Position numbers and translations under genes: made by a program. From NCBI GenBank assembly GCA_963783695.1, contig CAWAOM010000001.1, positions 434,001-498,000 on the forward strand: DNA of 64,000 nucleotides. The letters are read 5' to 3'. Origin of the DNA: BM003 sp963783695. Its GTDB lineage: Bacteria > Pseudomonadota > Gammaproteobacteria > Steroidobacterales > BM003. Every line of letters begins with the position of its first letter. Within the stretch, counting starts at the first letter, position 1. Under the pieces are notes generated by a model. It did not search any database. It was not told where the DNA came from and saw only the letters and a program-made list of their open reading frames with translations. Positions 1 to 9,096 of the stretch are shown here, piece after piece.

Positions 1-1124
1 ATCTGCTCGACAAACTCGATCTGATCGTGACCGATCTGGGTTTCCGCGAATATACGACATCGTCAAACGGCAACATGCTGAACATGTTCCTGTACACATT
101 GTCGCTGATGATCGGAACCGCGGGCTTGCCCCACGTCATCATTCGTTTCTTCACGGTACCGAAGGTGCGTGACGCACGTTACTCCGCCGGATGGGCGCTG
201 GTCTTCATCGCCATTCTTTACACCACAGCGCCTGCTGTTGGTGCGATGGCCCGGCTGAATCTGATCAATACTGTTCAGACCGGCGAGATCGGCTCTCCGA
301 CCGGCAACCTGGATGCCGACGAGCGTCCGGACTGGATGAAACGTTGGGAAACCACCGGCCTTCTGGGGTATGAAGATAAGAATGGCGATGGGCGGATCCA
401 GTATTACAACGACGCCAACGCCGATTTTGTCACCAAGGCTGAAGGCTATGGCTGGCAAGGCAATGAGATGATCAAGGTCGATCGCGACATCATGGTGCTC
501 GCCAATCCGGAAATTGCCAATCTGCCCAATTGGGTTATCGCTCTGGTGGCGGCAGGAGGTATCGCGGCCGCATTGTCGACTGCGGCGGGTTTGCTGCTGG
601 CGATATCATCGGCCATCTCGCATGATCTGTTGAAAGGCGTGTTCATGCCACAAATCTCGGAGAAGAACGAGCTGACGGCAAGTCGTGTGGCGATGGCGTT
701 TGCGATCGTGCTTGCGGGCTGGCTGGGGTTGAATCCGCCGGGCTTTGCGGCACAGGTCGTGGCACTGGCATTCGGTCTGGCGGCTTCGTCGATTTTCCCG
801 GCGCTGATGCTGGGCATATTCGACAAGCGCGCAAACAGCACCGGCGCGATTGCCGGCATGCTGTCGGGACTCTCTGCAACGCTGCTTTACATCTTCTGGT
901 TCAAGGGCTGGTTCTTCGTGCCTGGCACCGAGATGGCAGCAAACACGCCCGATAACTGGCTGTTTGGAATTTCGCCGGAAGCGTTCGGCGCAGTGGGCGC
1001 GATGATCAACTTCGCCGTGGCGTACGCGGTATCGCGTGCGACCGCGCCACCACCGGAACATATCCAGCACCTCGTCGAGGACATTCGTGTCCCGCGCGGC
1101 GCCGGCACCGGGGTGGCTCACTAA
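1..1124 (+). CDS. Sodium/solute symporter, VC_2705-like (5' end outside window)
   Basis: The reading frame is open from the left edge, so this is the C-terminal part of a larger membrane transporter. Several hydrophobic helices are visible, for example the segments around 90-150, 190-250, 520-610 and 690-760. Helix content and the soluble insert match the sodium:solute symporter family relatives of ActP (VC_2705 type), which take up acetate and other short-chain carboxylates. An EF-hand-like loop (DKNGDGRIQYYN, about 375-410) lies in a soluble loop. Neighbours agree: a cNMP/CBS/DUF294 protein, a DnaQ-like exonuclease and a propionyl-CoA synthetase follow, a common gammaproteobacterial arrangement. 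The family is fairly certain; the substrate is inferred from context. Confidence 0.88.
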   Translation, partial: LLDKLDLIVTDLGFREYTTSSNGNMLNMFLYTLSLMIGTAGLPHVIIRFFTVPKVRDARYSAGWALVFIAILYTTAPAVGAMARLNLINTVQTGEIGSPTGNLDADERPDWMKRWETTGLLGYEDKNGDGRIQYYNDANADFVTKAEGYGWQGNEMIKVDRDIMVLANPEIANLPNWVIALVAAGGIAAALSTAAGLLLAISSAISHDLLKGVFMPQISEKNELTASRVAMAFAIVLAGWLGLNPPGFAAQVVALAFGLAASSIFPALMLGIFDKRANSTGAIAGMLSGLSATLLYIFWFKGWFFVPGTEMAANTPDNWLFGISPEAFGAVGAMINFAVAYAVSRATAPPPEHIQHLVEDIRVPRGAGTGVAH

Positions 1125-1147
1125 CCACGAAAGGTAATAGCAGTACC

Positions 1148-1178
1148 GGGGCCACCCTTTGCGGTGGCCCCTTTTTTT
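1148..1178 (+). terminator. Rho-independent terminator after symporter gene
   Basis: A perfect 9-bp stem (GGGGCCACC at 1148-1156 with GGTGGCCCC at 1163-1171) encloses a 6-nt loop and is followed by seven T residues. It lies 24 bases after the symporter stop and before the DUF294 gene, so transcription of the two is probably at least partly separated. Confidence 0.93.
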
Positions 1179-1225
1179 GGCGACTATGATGCGCAGATGC
1201 AGACAGCACGGGAGCGTGGCCGGCA

Positions 1226-3064
1226 ATGATCGAGCTACCTGAAATCACTGAATTCATGACCGCACATCGTCCATTCGATGAATTGCCGGAGGAGGAAATA
1301 GCCCGCACCGTGCGGGCGGTGGAGATTGAGTACTTCCGCGGCGGCGCGCAGATTCTGGCGGCGGATACCGACAACGCGGAATTGCACATGATCCGCAACG
1401 GAGCCGTGGAGTTGCATGACAGCGAGGACGAACTCGTGGCCCGCCTGGGCGAGGGTGACTTTTTCGGTTATATCTCTTTGTTGAGTGGTCGTCCGGTGCG
1501 CTACCGGGTCACCGCCCTGGAAGACACGATCATTTATCATCTCCCTGGCGCGTTTTTCAACAGATTGCGTCATGCGAATCCGCGCTTCGATCAGTATTTC
1601 ACCGAGGCATTCGCCGAGCGTTTGCAATCTTACGTCGACGAGCGTCTCGTCGGAGAGGTGGCAACCACGCGCTTGCGTCAGCTGGTCCAGCGCAAGCCGG
1701 TCGTCGTCGCGCCGGATGCGAGTATTGCCGATGCCGCGAAATGCATGTCCGAAAAACGGGTTTCGGCGTTGCTCGTTTGTGACAACGACTCATTGGCCGG
1801 CATCGTAACCGACCGCGATCTGCGCAATCGTGTTGTCGCCGTGCGTGGATCCTACGAAGATGCGATCTCGACGGTGATGACCCCGCAGCCGATGACACTC
1901 GATGCCGATGAAATGCTCGCGGACGCGCTGCTGACGATGATGCGCTCGAATATCCATCACCTCCCGGTAACGAGTGAAGGGCAAGCCCTGGGGATGGTTT
2001 CGCTTGCTGATTTGCTGCGCGCGGAGTCCGAGCATCCGATTTACATGATCGGGGACATCCTCAAGCAAAGTGACCCGGACAGTATCGCCCAGGTGTGCGT
2101 AAATCTTCCGAGTCTGTTTCTTCGCATGGTCGATGCAGATGCCACGGCAGACCAGGTCGGTAAAGTGGTAACGGCGGTTACCGACGCGGTGACACGGCGC
2201 CTTGTGATGCTTGGCGAGGAAAAGCTGGGGGAACCTCCGATTCCTTACGCATGGCTGGCGCTGGGGTCTCAGGCGCGCCAGGAACAAACGGTGAAGACCG
2301 ACCAGGACAATGCAATCGTCATGTCCGATGAAGCGACCGGCGCGGACCGCAAGTACTTCGAGGAACTCGCCCATTTCGTCTCTGACGGGCTCGCTCTCTG
2401 CGGTTATCCTTATTGTCCCGGCAACGTCATGGCGACCAACGAAAAATGGCTGCAGCCGTTGCGAGTGTGGAAGCGCTATTTTGACGGCTGGATGACCGAG
2501 CCGGAACCGAAGGCACTGATGTATGCCGATATTTTCTTCGACCTGCGTTTCTCTTATGGCGACGAATCGCTGGTCGACGAACTCAAGGGCTGGGTCGGTG
2601 AGCTGGCTCGGCAGAACCGGATCTTTCTCGCGATGATGGCGCGAAACGCAATGACCTTCACACCGCCGCTCGGGTTTTTCCGCCAGTTCGTGCTGGAACG
2701 CGGCGGTGAGCACAAGGAGACGCTCAATCTCAAGCTGAACGGCGTGATTCCGATTGTCGAGCTGGCACGCATCCACTCGCTTGCCAGCGGTGAATTGCGC
2801 GTCAATACGCGGCGCCGGCTACGCGGCGCCGCGCGCCGCGGACGGCTCAACCGCAATGACGCCAAGAGTCTTGAAGACGCCCTAGAATTGATCGACTCGA
2901 CTCGTCTGCAACATCAGGCGCGGCAACTGAGGGCTGGCGAACAGCCAGACAATTACGTAAAACCGAAGAGTCTTTCACCCCTTGCACGTGATCACCTTAA
3001 GGCGGCGTTCGGCGTGGTGCGGACCTCGCAGCAAGCGCTGCTGAACAGTTTCGGCCTGGCCTGA
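1226..3064 (+). CDS. cNMP-binding / CBS-pair / DUF294 nucleotidyltransferase-like protein
   Basis: A 612-residue cytoplasmic regulatory protein. Domains in order: a cyclic-nucleotide-binding-like fold (about residues 15-130, with GEGDFFGYISLLSG), two CBS motifs (about 155-270, with GIVTDRDLR and LGMVSLADLL), a DUF294 putative nucleotidyltransferase (about 290-440, with GSQARQEQTVKTDQDNAIV resembling the GS..D.D signature of GlnD-like enzymes), and the DUF294 C-terminal domain. Proteins of this architecture sit beside ActP-like symporters and DnaQ-like exonucleases and are thought to regulate acetate uptake or activation. That role is inferred from neighbours, and the modified target is unknown. 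The exonuclease gene follows after 4 bases. Confidence 0.9.
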   Translation: MIELPEITEFMTAHRPFDELPEEEIARTVRAVEIEYFRGGAQILAADTDNAELHMIRNGAVELHDSEDELVARLGEGDFFGYISLLSGRPVRYRVTALEDTIIYHLPGAFFNRLRHANPRFDQYFTEAFAERLQSYVDERLVGEVATTRLRQLVQRKPVVVAPDASIADAAKCMSEKRVSALLVCDNDSLAGIVTDRDLRNRVVAVRGSYEDAISTVMTPQPMTLDADEMLADALLTMMRSNIHHLPVTSEGQALGMVSLADLLRAESEHPIYMIGDILKQSDPDSIAQVCVNLPSLFLRMVDADATADQVGKVVTAVTDAVTRRLVMLGEEKLGEPPIPYAWLALGSQARQEQTVKTDQDNAIVMSDEATGADRKYFEELAHFVSDGLALCGYPYCPGNVMATNEKWLQPLRVWKRYFDGWMTEPEPKALMYADIFFDLRFSYGDESLVDELKGWVGELARQNRIFLAMMARNAMTFTPPLGFFRQFVLERGGEHKETLNLKLNGVIPIVELARIHSLASGELRVNTRRRLRGAARRGRLNRNDAKSLEDALELIDSTRLQHQARQLRAGEQPDNYVKPKSLSPLARDHLKAAFGVVRTSQQALLNSFGLA

Positions 3065-3068
3065 ACTC

Positions 3069-3755
3069 ATGCTAATGCGCTGGGACTGGCCGCTTGACCG
3101 CCGCCGCCGCCGTCATCGCAAACGCTGCCGCGGCGATGCCATGCAGGCCTACCTCGATACTCCGACGCCGCGTGCAAACACGCCGTATGATGCGGCCGAG
3201 TTCATCGTCGTCGACCTTGAGACCACCGGCCTCGATCCGCTCACGGACGAAATTGTCAGCATTGGCTGGGTTCTGGTCACCCGCTCGCGGGTGCTGCTCG
3301 CCAGCGCAAGCCACATCGTTATTCGTACCGGAAACCCGATGAATCAAAGCGCGATCGTGCATGGTCTCAGTGATTCGGATCTTGCAACCGGTGCTCCGCT
3401 GGCACAGGCACTCGACGAATTTCTGCGTGCGCTGGCGGGCCGGGTGCTTGTCGCCCACCATGCCCCTCTGGACTGCAGCTTCCTCGACCGGGCCTGCAAT
3501 GAGCTGTACGGCGTGCCATTGGTGGCGCGGTGCGTGGACACCCTCGAGCTCGAAAAAAGACGCCGGGCGCACCGCAACCAGAGCTTTACCCCGGGTGCGC
3601 TGCGCCTTGGAGCATTGCGCGAGCACTACGGACTTCCCCGGGTTCGCGCTCACAATGCACTGGCCGATGCAATTGCAACGGCCGAGTTATTGCTCGTCAT
3701 GGCGCGCCGTCGGCAGGGTCGCGGCAAGATCGCGCTGGCGCAGATTTTCACCTGA
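3069..3755 (+). CDS. DEDDh 3'-5' exonuclease, DnaQ/PolC epsilon-like
   Basis: A 228-residue exonuclease of the DnaQ superfamily. Exo I is FIVVDLETTGLDP, Exo II is the VAHHAPLDCSFLD segment, and Exo III is the HNALADA segment, giving D-E-D-D with the catalytic histidine of the DEDDh type. The N-terminus is Arg-rich (about residues 4-20), as in exonucleases that accompany DUF294 proteins. A second ATG at 3141 would remove that part. The start at 3069 is preferred because it lies 4 bases after the DUF294 stop. It may be a stand-alone proofreading-like or RNA/DNA-trimming enzyme; its link to carboxylate metabolism is only positional. Confidence 0.87.
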   Translation: MLMRWDWPLDRRRRRHRKRCRGDAMQAYLDTPTPRANTPYDAAEFIVVDLETTGLDPLTDEIVSIGWVLVTRSRVLLASASHIVIRTGNPMNQSAIVHGLSDSDLATGAPLAQALDEFLRALAGRVLVAHHAPLDCSFLDRACNELYGVPLVARCVDTLELEKRRRAHRNQSFTPGALRLGALREHYGLPRVRAHNALADAIATAELLLVMARRRQGRGKIALAQIFT

Positions 3756-3883
3756 ATGCGGCCGGCCTGGCCGGGCAGCGCTATCAATCTAAAGTCCAAT
3801 GGTGTTTGTTGGCGTCGCGCGCGAAAATCGGCTTTGGTGCCAAAGGGACGGTCCGCCGCTACAGCGGCGACCGCAGCAAATCC

Positions 3884-5785
3884 ATGTCTCAAGATTATCG
3901 TAGCGTCTATCGTTTTTCGGTTGAGCAGCCCGTCGAGTTCTGGGCCGCAGCAGCAAGCGAACTGAGCTGGTCGAAACAGTGGGACGAGGTTCTCGATGCC
4001 TCGCAAGCGCCGATGTACCGCTGGTTCGCGGGTGGTGAGATCAATACCTGTTACAACGCACTCGATCGTCATGTCGAGGCGGGCAATGGCGCGCGCACTG
4101 CTCTGATTTACGACAGCCCGGTCACGGACACCAAGGCGCGCTATTCGTATGCTGAGCTATTGGATGAGGTCAGCACTTTCGCCGGGGCACTGGCTGCGCG
4201 CGGGGTAAGTCGCGGCAGTCGGGTAATTATTTACATGCCCATGATTCCGCAGACGGTGGTCGCGATGCTGGCGTGCGCGCGGATCGGTGCCATTCACTCG
4301 GTCGTGTTCGGTGGTTTTGCGGCTGACGAACTCGCCACGCGGATACGTGATTGCGAACCGGCAATGATTCTCACCGCATCGTGCGGAATAGAACCCGGGC
4401 GCGTGGTCGAATACAAGCCTTTGCTCGATGCGGCAATAGACGGCGCCGATCTCGGCGCTATTCCGTGCATCGTTTTTCAGCGCCAGCAGTGCCAGGCGAC
4501 GCTGATCGAAGGCCGTGACGAGGACTGGGCGGCGGTCGCGGACGCCGCGCAACCGGTTCCGTGTGTTGCGCTGGCCGCTACCGATCCGCTGTACATTCTG
4601 TACACGTCCGGAACCACCGGAGAACCAAAGGGCGTCGTGCGCGACAACGGCGGTCATGCGGTGGCACTGAACTGGAGCATGCGAAACATCTACGGGATCA
4701 ACCCGGGGGATGTGTTCTGGGCCGCTTCGGATGTCGGGTGGGTCGTTGGCCACTCCTATATCGTTTATGCGCCGTTGCTTTACGGATGTACCACTGTCTT
4801 GTACGAGGGCAAGCCGGTGGGAACGCCGGATGCGGGTGCGTTTTGGCGTGTGGTGTCCGAATATGGCGTTAATTGCCTGTTCACTGCGCCGACCGCTTTC
4901 CGCGCGATCCGCCGCGATGACCCTGCTGGAGAATTGCTGCACGGTTACGATCTGAGCAGCCTGCGTACACTGTTTCTGGCCGGGGAGCGCTGCGATCCGG
5001 GAACGCTGGAATGGGCCCAGTCCAACCTCGAAATCCCGGTGATTGATCACTGGTGGCAAACCGAGACCGGCTGGCCTGTCGCGGCCAACTGCGTCGGTAT
5101 CGAGCTGCTCCCGGTAAAGCCGGGTTCGCCGACCTGTGCGGTACCCGGCTACCGTGTTGCGGTGCTCGATGAGAGTGGTGAGCCGGTTGCGCCGGGAGAG
5201 ACGGGCAATATCGTTATTGGCCTGCCGCTGCCGCCAGGCACTTTGCCGACGCTGTGGAATAAAGACGAGCGCTATCGGAGCTCCTATCTCGAGCGTTACC
5301 CCGGCTACTATCTGACCGGTGACTCGGGGTACTGCGATAGCGATGATTATTTGTGGATCATGAGCCGAATCGACGACATCATTAATGTCGCCGGTCACCG
5401 CTTGTCCACCGGCCAGATGGAAGAGGTGCTTGCCTCGTTTCCGAATGTCGCCGAGTGCGCAGTCATTGGGGTAGAGGACACCCTCAAGGGGCAGTTGCCG
5501 CTGGGCCTCGTTGTCATGCAGTCGGGCGTCGACGCCGACGAAGACGAGATTCGGGCCAGCCTGGTACGACGGGTTCGCGAGGTCATCGGGCCCGTCGCTG
5601 CATTCAAACTGGTTACGATCGTCGACCGTCTGCCAAAGACACGCTCCGGCAAGGTCTTACGCGGAACGATGAAAAAGATCGCTGATGGCCAGCAGTTCAA
5701 GATTCCCGCGACCATTGACGACCCGGCTTCACTGGCCGAGATCGAACGCGCTCTCGCACGGCTTGGCTATCCAGGTGAGCGTTAG
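3884..5785 (+). CDS. prpE: Propionyl-CoA synthetase (propionate--CoA ligase)
   Basis: A 633-residue acyl-CoA synthetase of the ANL superfamily, forming propionyl-CoA from propionate, ATP and CoA through an acyl-adenylate. The ATP loop is YTSGTTGEPKGVVRDNGGHA, and the VRDNGG extension is typical of PrpE rather than Acs. The WWQTETGWPV motif and the C-terminal PKTRSGKVLRGTMK motif with the catalytic, acetylatable lysine are present. The frame is open upstream to 3530, but family alignment (MSQDYRSVY) and length favour ATG 3884; no strong ribosome binding site is visible. Acetate or related acids could also be substrates. A CobB-type deacylase at 58645-59406 could reverse lysine acylation; that link is an inference. 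Confidence 0.9.
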   Translation: MSQDYRSVYRFSVEQPVEFWAAAASELSWSKQWDEVLDASQAPMYRWFAGGEINTCYNALDRHVEAGNGARTALIYDSPVTDTKARYSYAELLDEVSTFAGALAARGVSRGSRVIIYMPMIPQTVVAMLACARIGAIHSVVFGGFAADELATRIRDCEPAMILTASCGIEPGRVVEYKPLLDAAIDGADLGAIPCIVFQRQQCQATLIEGRDEDWAAVADAAQPVPCVALAATDPLYILYTSGTTGEPKGVVRDNGGHAVALNWSMRNIYGINPGDVFWAASDVGWVVGHSYIVYAPLLYGCTTVLYEGKPVGTPDAGAFWRVVSEYGVNCLFTAPTAFRAIRRDDPAGELLHGYDLSSLRTLFLAGERCDPGTLEWAQSNLEIPVIDHWWQTETGWPVAANCVGIELLPVKPGSPTCAVPGYRVAVLDESGEPVAPGETGNIVIGLPLPPGTLPTLWNKDERYRSSYLERYPGYYLTGDSGYCDSDDYLWIMSRIDDIINVAGHRLSTGQMEEVLASFPNVAECAVIGVEDTLKGQLPLGLVVMQSGVDADEDEIRASLVRRVREVIGPVAAFKLVTIVDRLPKTRSGKVLRGTMKKIADGQQFKIPATIDDPASLAEIERALARLGYPGER

Positions 5786-5860
5786 CATACAGGCCGCGGT
5801 TGACCGGCCGCGGTAATCGCTGCTAGATAGATCGCCGGTCTGATGGTCTGCGGGTAAGCG

Positions 5861-6922
5861 ATGTCATATTCGGTTTTGAAACTCCGCGCCGGTGCGGCCG
5901 CGCTGGCTCAGATCAGGCGCGATGGTTTCGTCCCCGAAGCATTTTCGGTCATGGCCGGGGCGTCCGGCGGGCCGAAATGGCTGGTGCTGAGCCAGCTTGA
6001 CCGGGTGCTGGCTCCGTGGATTCTCGACAATCGCGAATCGCCGCTGTTTTTGCTCGGCTCCTCGATTGGCGCGTGGCGTTTCGCATGCGTTGCCCAACCC
6101 GATCCGGTCAAAGCCATTGTGCGGTTCGAAGAGGCCTATATTGGTCAGCGCTATGGCAGCAGGCCGAGCCCGCGGGAGGTGACGGCTCGCAGCCGCGAAA
6201 TTCTCGATGTCGTTCTCGGCGAGCACGGTGCAAGACAAATTCTTGCCTCGCCAGTGGCGCGGCTCAATGTGATGACCGCGCGAAGCCGGCGGATAACCGC
6301 GTCCGACGCCCGACCCGCGTTGCTTGCCGCGCTCGCAGTTTCCGCTCTCGCCAATGCCGCCAGTCGGAAGTTTCTCGGCTGGTTCTATGTCCGTAGTCTT
6401 TTCAGCGATCCGCGTGACGAACCGCCATTTGCCGGGATATCCGATTTGCCTCTGGAGCGGACGGCCCTGACGCAGCGCAACCTCGGCGCAGCCATCCTCG
6501 CGACCGGGTCGATCCCGCTGGTGCTGGAGGGTGTGCGCGATATCGACGGAGCCGCGCGGGGCACATATCGCGACGGCGGTATCATCGACTACCATTTTGA
6601 TGTCGAATTGTCCGCCGGCCGCGGGCTTGTTTTCTATCCCCATTTTTATGGTCATATTGTGCCGGGATGGTTCGACAAGGCGCTGACAAGGCGCCGCGGC
6701 CAGGCCAGCCTTGAGCGCACCGTGCTGGTTCATCCTTCACCCCAGTTCGTGGCGAGCTTGCCGCATGCGAAGATTCCGGACCGCAAGGACTTCGAGACGA
6801 TGAGCAATGACGAAAGAATACGATGCTGGCGCCGGGTTGTGGCGGAGTGCGAACGCCTTGCCGACACTTTCGCGCAGTGGAGCGCGCGCGGTGAACTGGA
6901 AGCAAGGATCGAGCCGCTGTGA
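5861..6922 (+). CDS. Patatin-like phospholipase family protein
   Basis: A 353-residue protein with the patatin Ser-Asp dyad. The oxyanion loop is GASGGPKW (about residue 30), the nucleophile elbow is GSSIGAW (G-x-S-x-G, about residue 66), and the aspartate lies in YRDGGIIDYH (about residue 240). No signal peptide is visible, so a cytoplasmic or membrane-peripheral acyl hydrolase is likely. It precedes the hydratase/dehydrogenase gene by 48 bases on the same strand, so released fatty acids might feed that enzyme; this is an inference. The family call is secure, the substrate is not known. Confidence 0.87.
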   Translation: MSYSVLKLRAGAAALAQIRRDGFVPEAFSVMAGASGGPKWLVLSQLDRVLAPWILDNRESPLFLLGSSIGAWRFACVAQPDPVKAIVRFEEAYIGQRYGSRPSPREVTARSREILDVVLGEHGARQILASPVARLNVMTARSRRITASDARPALLAALAVSALANAASRKFLGWFYVRSLFSDPRDEPPFAGISDLPLERTALTQRNLGAAILATGSIPLVLEGVRDIDGAARGTYRDGGIIDYHFDVELSAGRGLVFYPHFYGHIVPGWFDKALTRRRGQASLERTVLVHPSPQFVASLPHAKIPDRKDFETMSNDERIRCWRRVVAECERLADTFAQWSARGELEARIEPL

Positions 6923-6970
6923 CTGCAATCGCGTTGCCATGACCGGCAACGCCAACCGTGGAGGCCGGAA

Positions 6971-9058
6971 ATGGGCCAGGTAGTAAAGTACGAGACGCTG
7001 GGGTCGCTGGCAGTCATTACGATCGACAATCCGCCGGTCAATGCGCTGTCGAATGCCGTGCGCGAAGGGCTCGACAATGCGTTCGCGCGGGCAGCGCAGG
7101 ATGCTGCGACGGATATGGTTTTGCTGATATGCGCGGGCCGTACGTTTATCGCCGGAGCCGATATCCGGGAGTTCGACCAAGCGCCACGCGAGCCACATTT
7201 GCCTGATCTGCTTAATCGTATCGAGGCGATGAGCAAACCGGTGGTTGCCGCGATCCACGGGACCGCGCTTGGCGGCGGACTGGAGACCGCGATGGCCTGT
7301 CACTACCGCTGCGCCAGCAGCGACGCCCGCATGGGTTTGCCGGAAGTCAACCTGGGATTGTTGCCCGGGGCCGGTGGCACCCAGAGACTGCCGCGTCTGG
7401 TCGGCGTCGAACTGGCGCTCGACATGATGGTGGGCGGCCGCCCGATCGGCGCGGCGCAGGCGCTCGCCGCGGGTCTGGTCGACGAGATCATCGAAACGGG
7501 TGATTTTCGCGACGGTGCCGTACGCTGGGCTGGAAAGCTGGCGGCAAATTCGGCCGCTACCCGTCAGACCGCCGCGATACCGATTGCAGATATCCGGGAA
7601 ACGGATTTTTTTACCAGCTATAGGGCGAGGATCGCGCGCAGGACCCGCGGTTTGCTGTCACCCGAGCTGATCGTCCAATCCGTCGAAGACGCGGTGTCAG
7701 CGCCGTTTGCCGAAGCGCTGGGCCGTGAGCGCGAGAGATTCATGCAATGCAAGGCGTCGTCGCAGTCGGCCGCGCTGCGGCACCTGTTTTTTGCCGAACG
7801 CGATGTCGCGCGGATTCCGGGGCTCGACGCTGCCGCTGCTCCGCGCACGGTATCGACAGTGGCGGTGCTTGGTGCCGGTACGATGGGCAGCGGAATCGCC
7901 CTGGCCTGTCTCGGAGCCGGCTGCGACGTATGCCTGCTCGACAGCAGCGATGAGGCGTTGAACGCGGCGCACGAACGGATCGCGGCGTTGCTGCAGCAGC
8001 AAGCCGACAAAGGGCGCATCCGGCCCGTACAGGCCGCGGCGAACCTCGAGCGGCTTAGGCTGGTGAATGAGTACGAGTCCTTGTCGGAGGCGGATCTCGT
8101 GATCGAGGCGGTGTTCGAAAACATGGATGTCAAAACCGACGTCTTTGCCAGTCTCGACCGGGTTTGCCGACCTGGTGCAGTGCTTGCGACCAACACGTCG
8201 ACGCTCGATGTCGATCGGATTGCCGCCGCCACGACGCGGCCGCAGGATGTCATCGGTCTGCATTTCTTCAGTCCGGCGCACGTGATGCGTCTGCTGGAGA
8301 TCGTGCGTGGCCGGGAGACGTCCGATGAGGTGATTGCTACCGCAATGGCGTTTGCGCGGCAACTGCGCAAGGTTGGTGTTCTGGTCGGAAACTGTTTTGG
8401 GTTCGTTGGTAACCGCATGCTTTACGGATATGGCCGCGAGAGCCAGATGCTGCTGCTGGAGGGGGTGGCGCCGCAACGGGTCGATCGGGTGATGTACGAC
8501 TGGGGGATGGCCATGGGCCCGCATGCCGTGGGCGACCTGGCGGGGCTTGATGTTGGTTACAGGGTGCGCCAGGAACGAACGGATCTGCCTGACGATCCGT
8601 GTTTCTACCGCATCGCGGATATGCTGGTCGAGCGTGGCCGGTTGGGACAGAAAAGCGGCATGGGGATGTATGACTACCGCGAGGGTGAGCGCGGTGCTTA
8701 CCCGTCGGAGGAAGTTACGCGGATGATTCGGCAGGAGGCCGAGCGGCTTGGCATAGCGCAACGGCAAATCGACGATGAGGAAATTCTCGAGCGCTGCATT
8801 TTTGCCCTGATCAACGAGGGTGCGCGTTGCCTGGAAGAGGGCATTGCATTGCGGGCCGCGGATATCGACGTAATCTGGGTCAACGGTTACGGTTTTCCGC
8901 GCCATCGCGGCGGACCGATGTTTTACGCATCGCAAATCGGGTTGCGTCGCGTTTACGACGGAATCTGCCGTTTTCGCGATACTCTGGATGAGCGCTACTG
9001 GCAGCCTGCGGCGCTACTGCAAAAGGCGGTGACAGAGAATTCCGGAATCGAGTGGTAA
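6971..9058 (+). CDS. Bifunctional enoyl-CoA hydratase / 3-hydroxyacyl-CoA dehydrogenase
   Basis: A 695-residue fusion. The N-terminal crotonase domain (about 1-190) keeps both hydratase glutamates, in ALGGGLETAMAC and LPEVNLGLLPGAGGTQR. The dehydrogenase half has the Rossmann motif VLGAGTMGSGIA (about residue 298), the NTSTL and HFFSPAHVM segments, then two C-terminal dehydrogenase subdomains. It hydrates trans-2-enoyl-CoA and oxidises the (S)-3-hydroxyacyl-CoA with NAD in beta-oxidation. The organisation resembles the FadB/FadJ/peroxisomal bifunctional enzyme family, but no thiolase gene is adjacent, so I do not assign fadB or fadJ. The start ATG has a GGAGGCCGG-like ribosome binding site upstream. 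Confidence 0.9.
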   Translation: MGQVVKYETLGSLAVITIDNPPVNALSNAVREGLDNAFARAAQDAATDMVLLICAGRTFIAGADIREFDQAPREPHLPDLLNRIEAMSKPVVAAIHGTALGGGLETAMACHYRCASSDARMGLPEVNLGLLPGAGGTQRLPRLVGVELALDMMVGGRPIGAAQALAAGLVDEIIETGDFRDGAVRWAGKLAANSAATRQTAAIPIADIRETDFFTSYRARIARRTRGLLSPELIVQSVEDAVSAPFAEALGRERERFMQCKASSQSAALRHLFFAERDVARIPGLDAAAAPRTVSTVAVLGAGTMGSGIALACLGAGCDVCLLDSSDEALNAAHERIAALLQQQADKGRIRPVQAAANLERLRLVNEYESLSEADLVIEAVFENMDVKTDVFASLDRVCRPGAVLATNTSTLDVDRIAAATTRPQDVIGLHFFSPAHVMRLLEIVRGRETSDEVIATAMAFARQLRKVGVLVGNCFGFVGNRMLYGYGRESQMLLLEGVAPQRVDRVMYDWGMAMGPHAVGDLAGLDVGYRVRQERTDLPDDPCFYRIADMLVERGRLGQKSGMGMYDYREGERGAYPSEEVTRMIRQEAERLGIAQRQIDDEEILERCIFALINEGARCLEEGIALRAADIDVIWVNGYGFPRHRGGPMFYASQIGLRRVYDGICRFRDTLDERYWQPAALLQKAVTENSGIEW

Positions 9059-9096
9059 GGAACTGCCGGATGGTAAGCAGGCCCTGCGGGCGGCGT

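Noticed and set aside
3530..3883. N-terminal extension of the PrpE frame
   Set aside because: The extension overlaps the exonuclease gene in another frame, and family alignment starts at 3884.
5786..5860. CCGCGG-type hairpin after prpE as a terminator
   Set aside because: A palindrome is present (CCGCGG repeats around 5793-5815) but there is no T-run, so I did not call a terminator.
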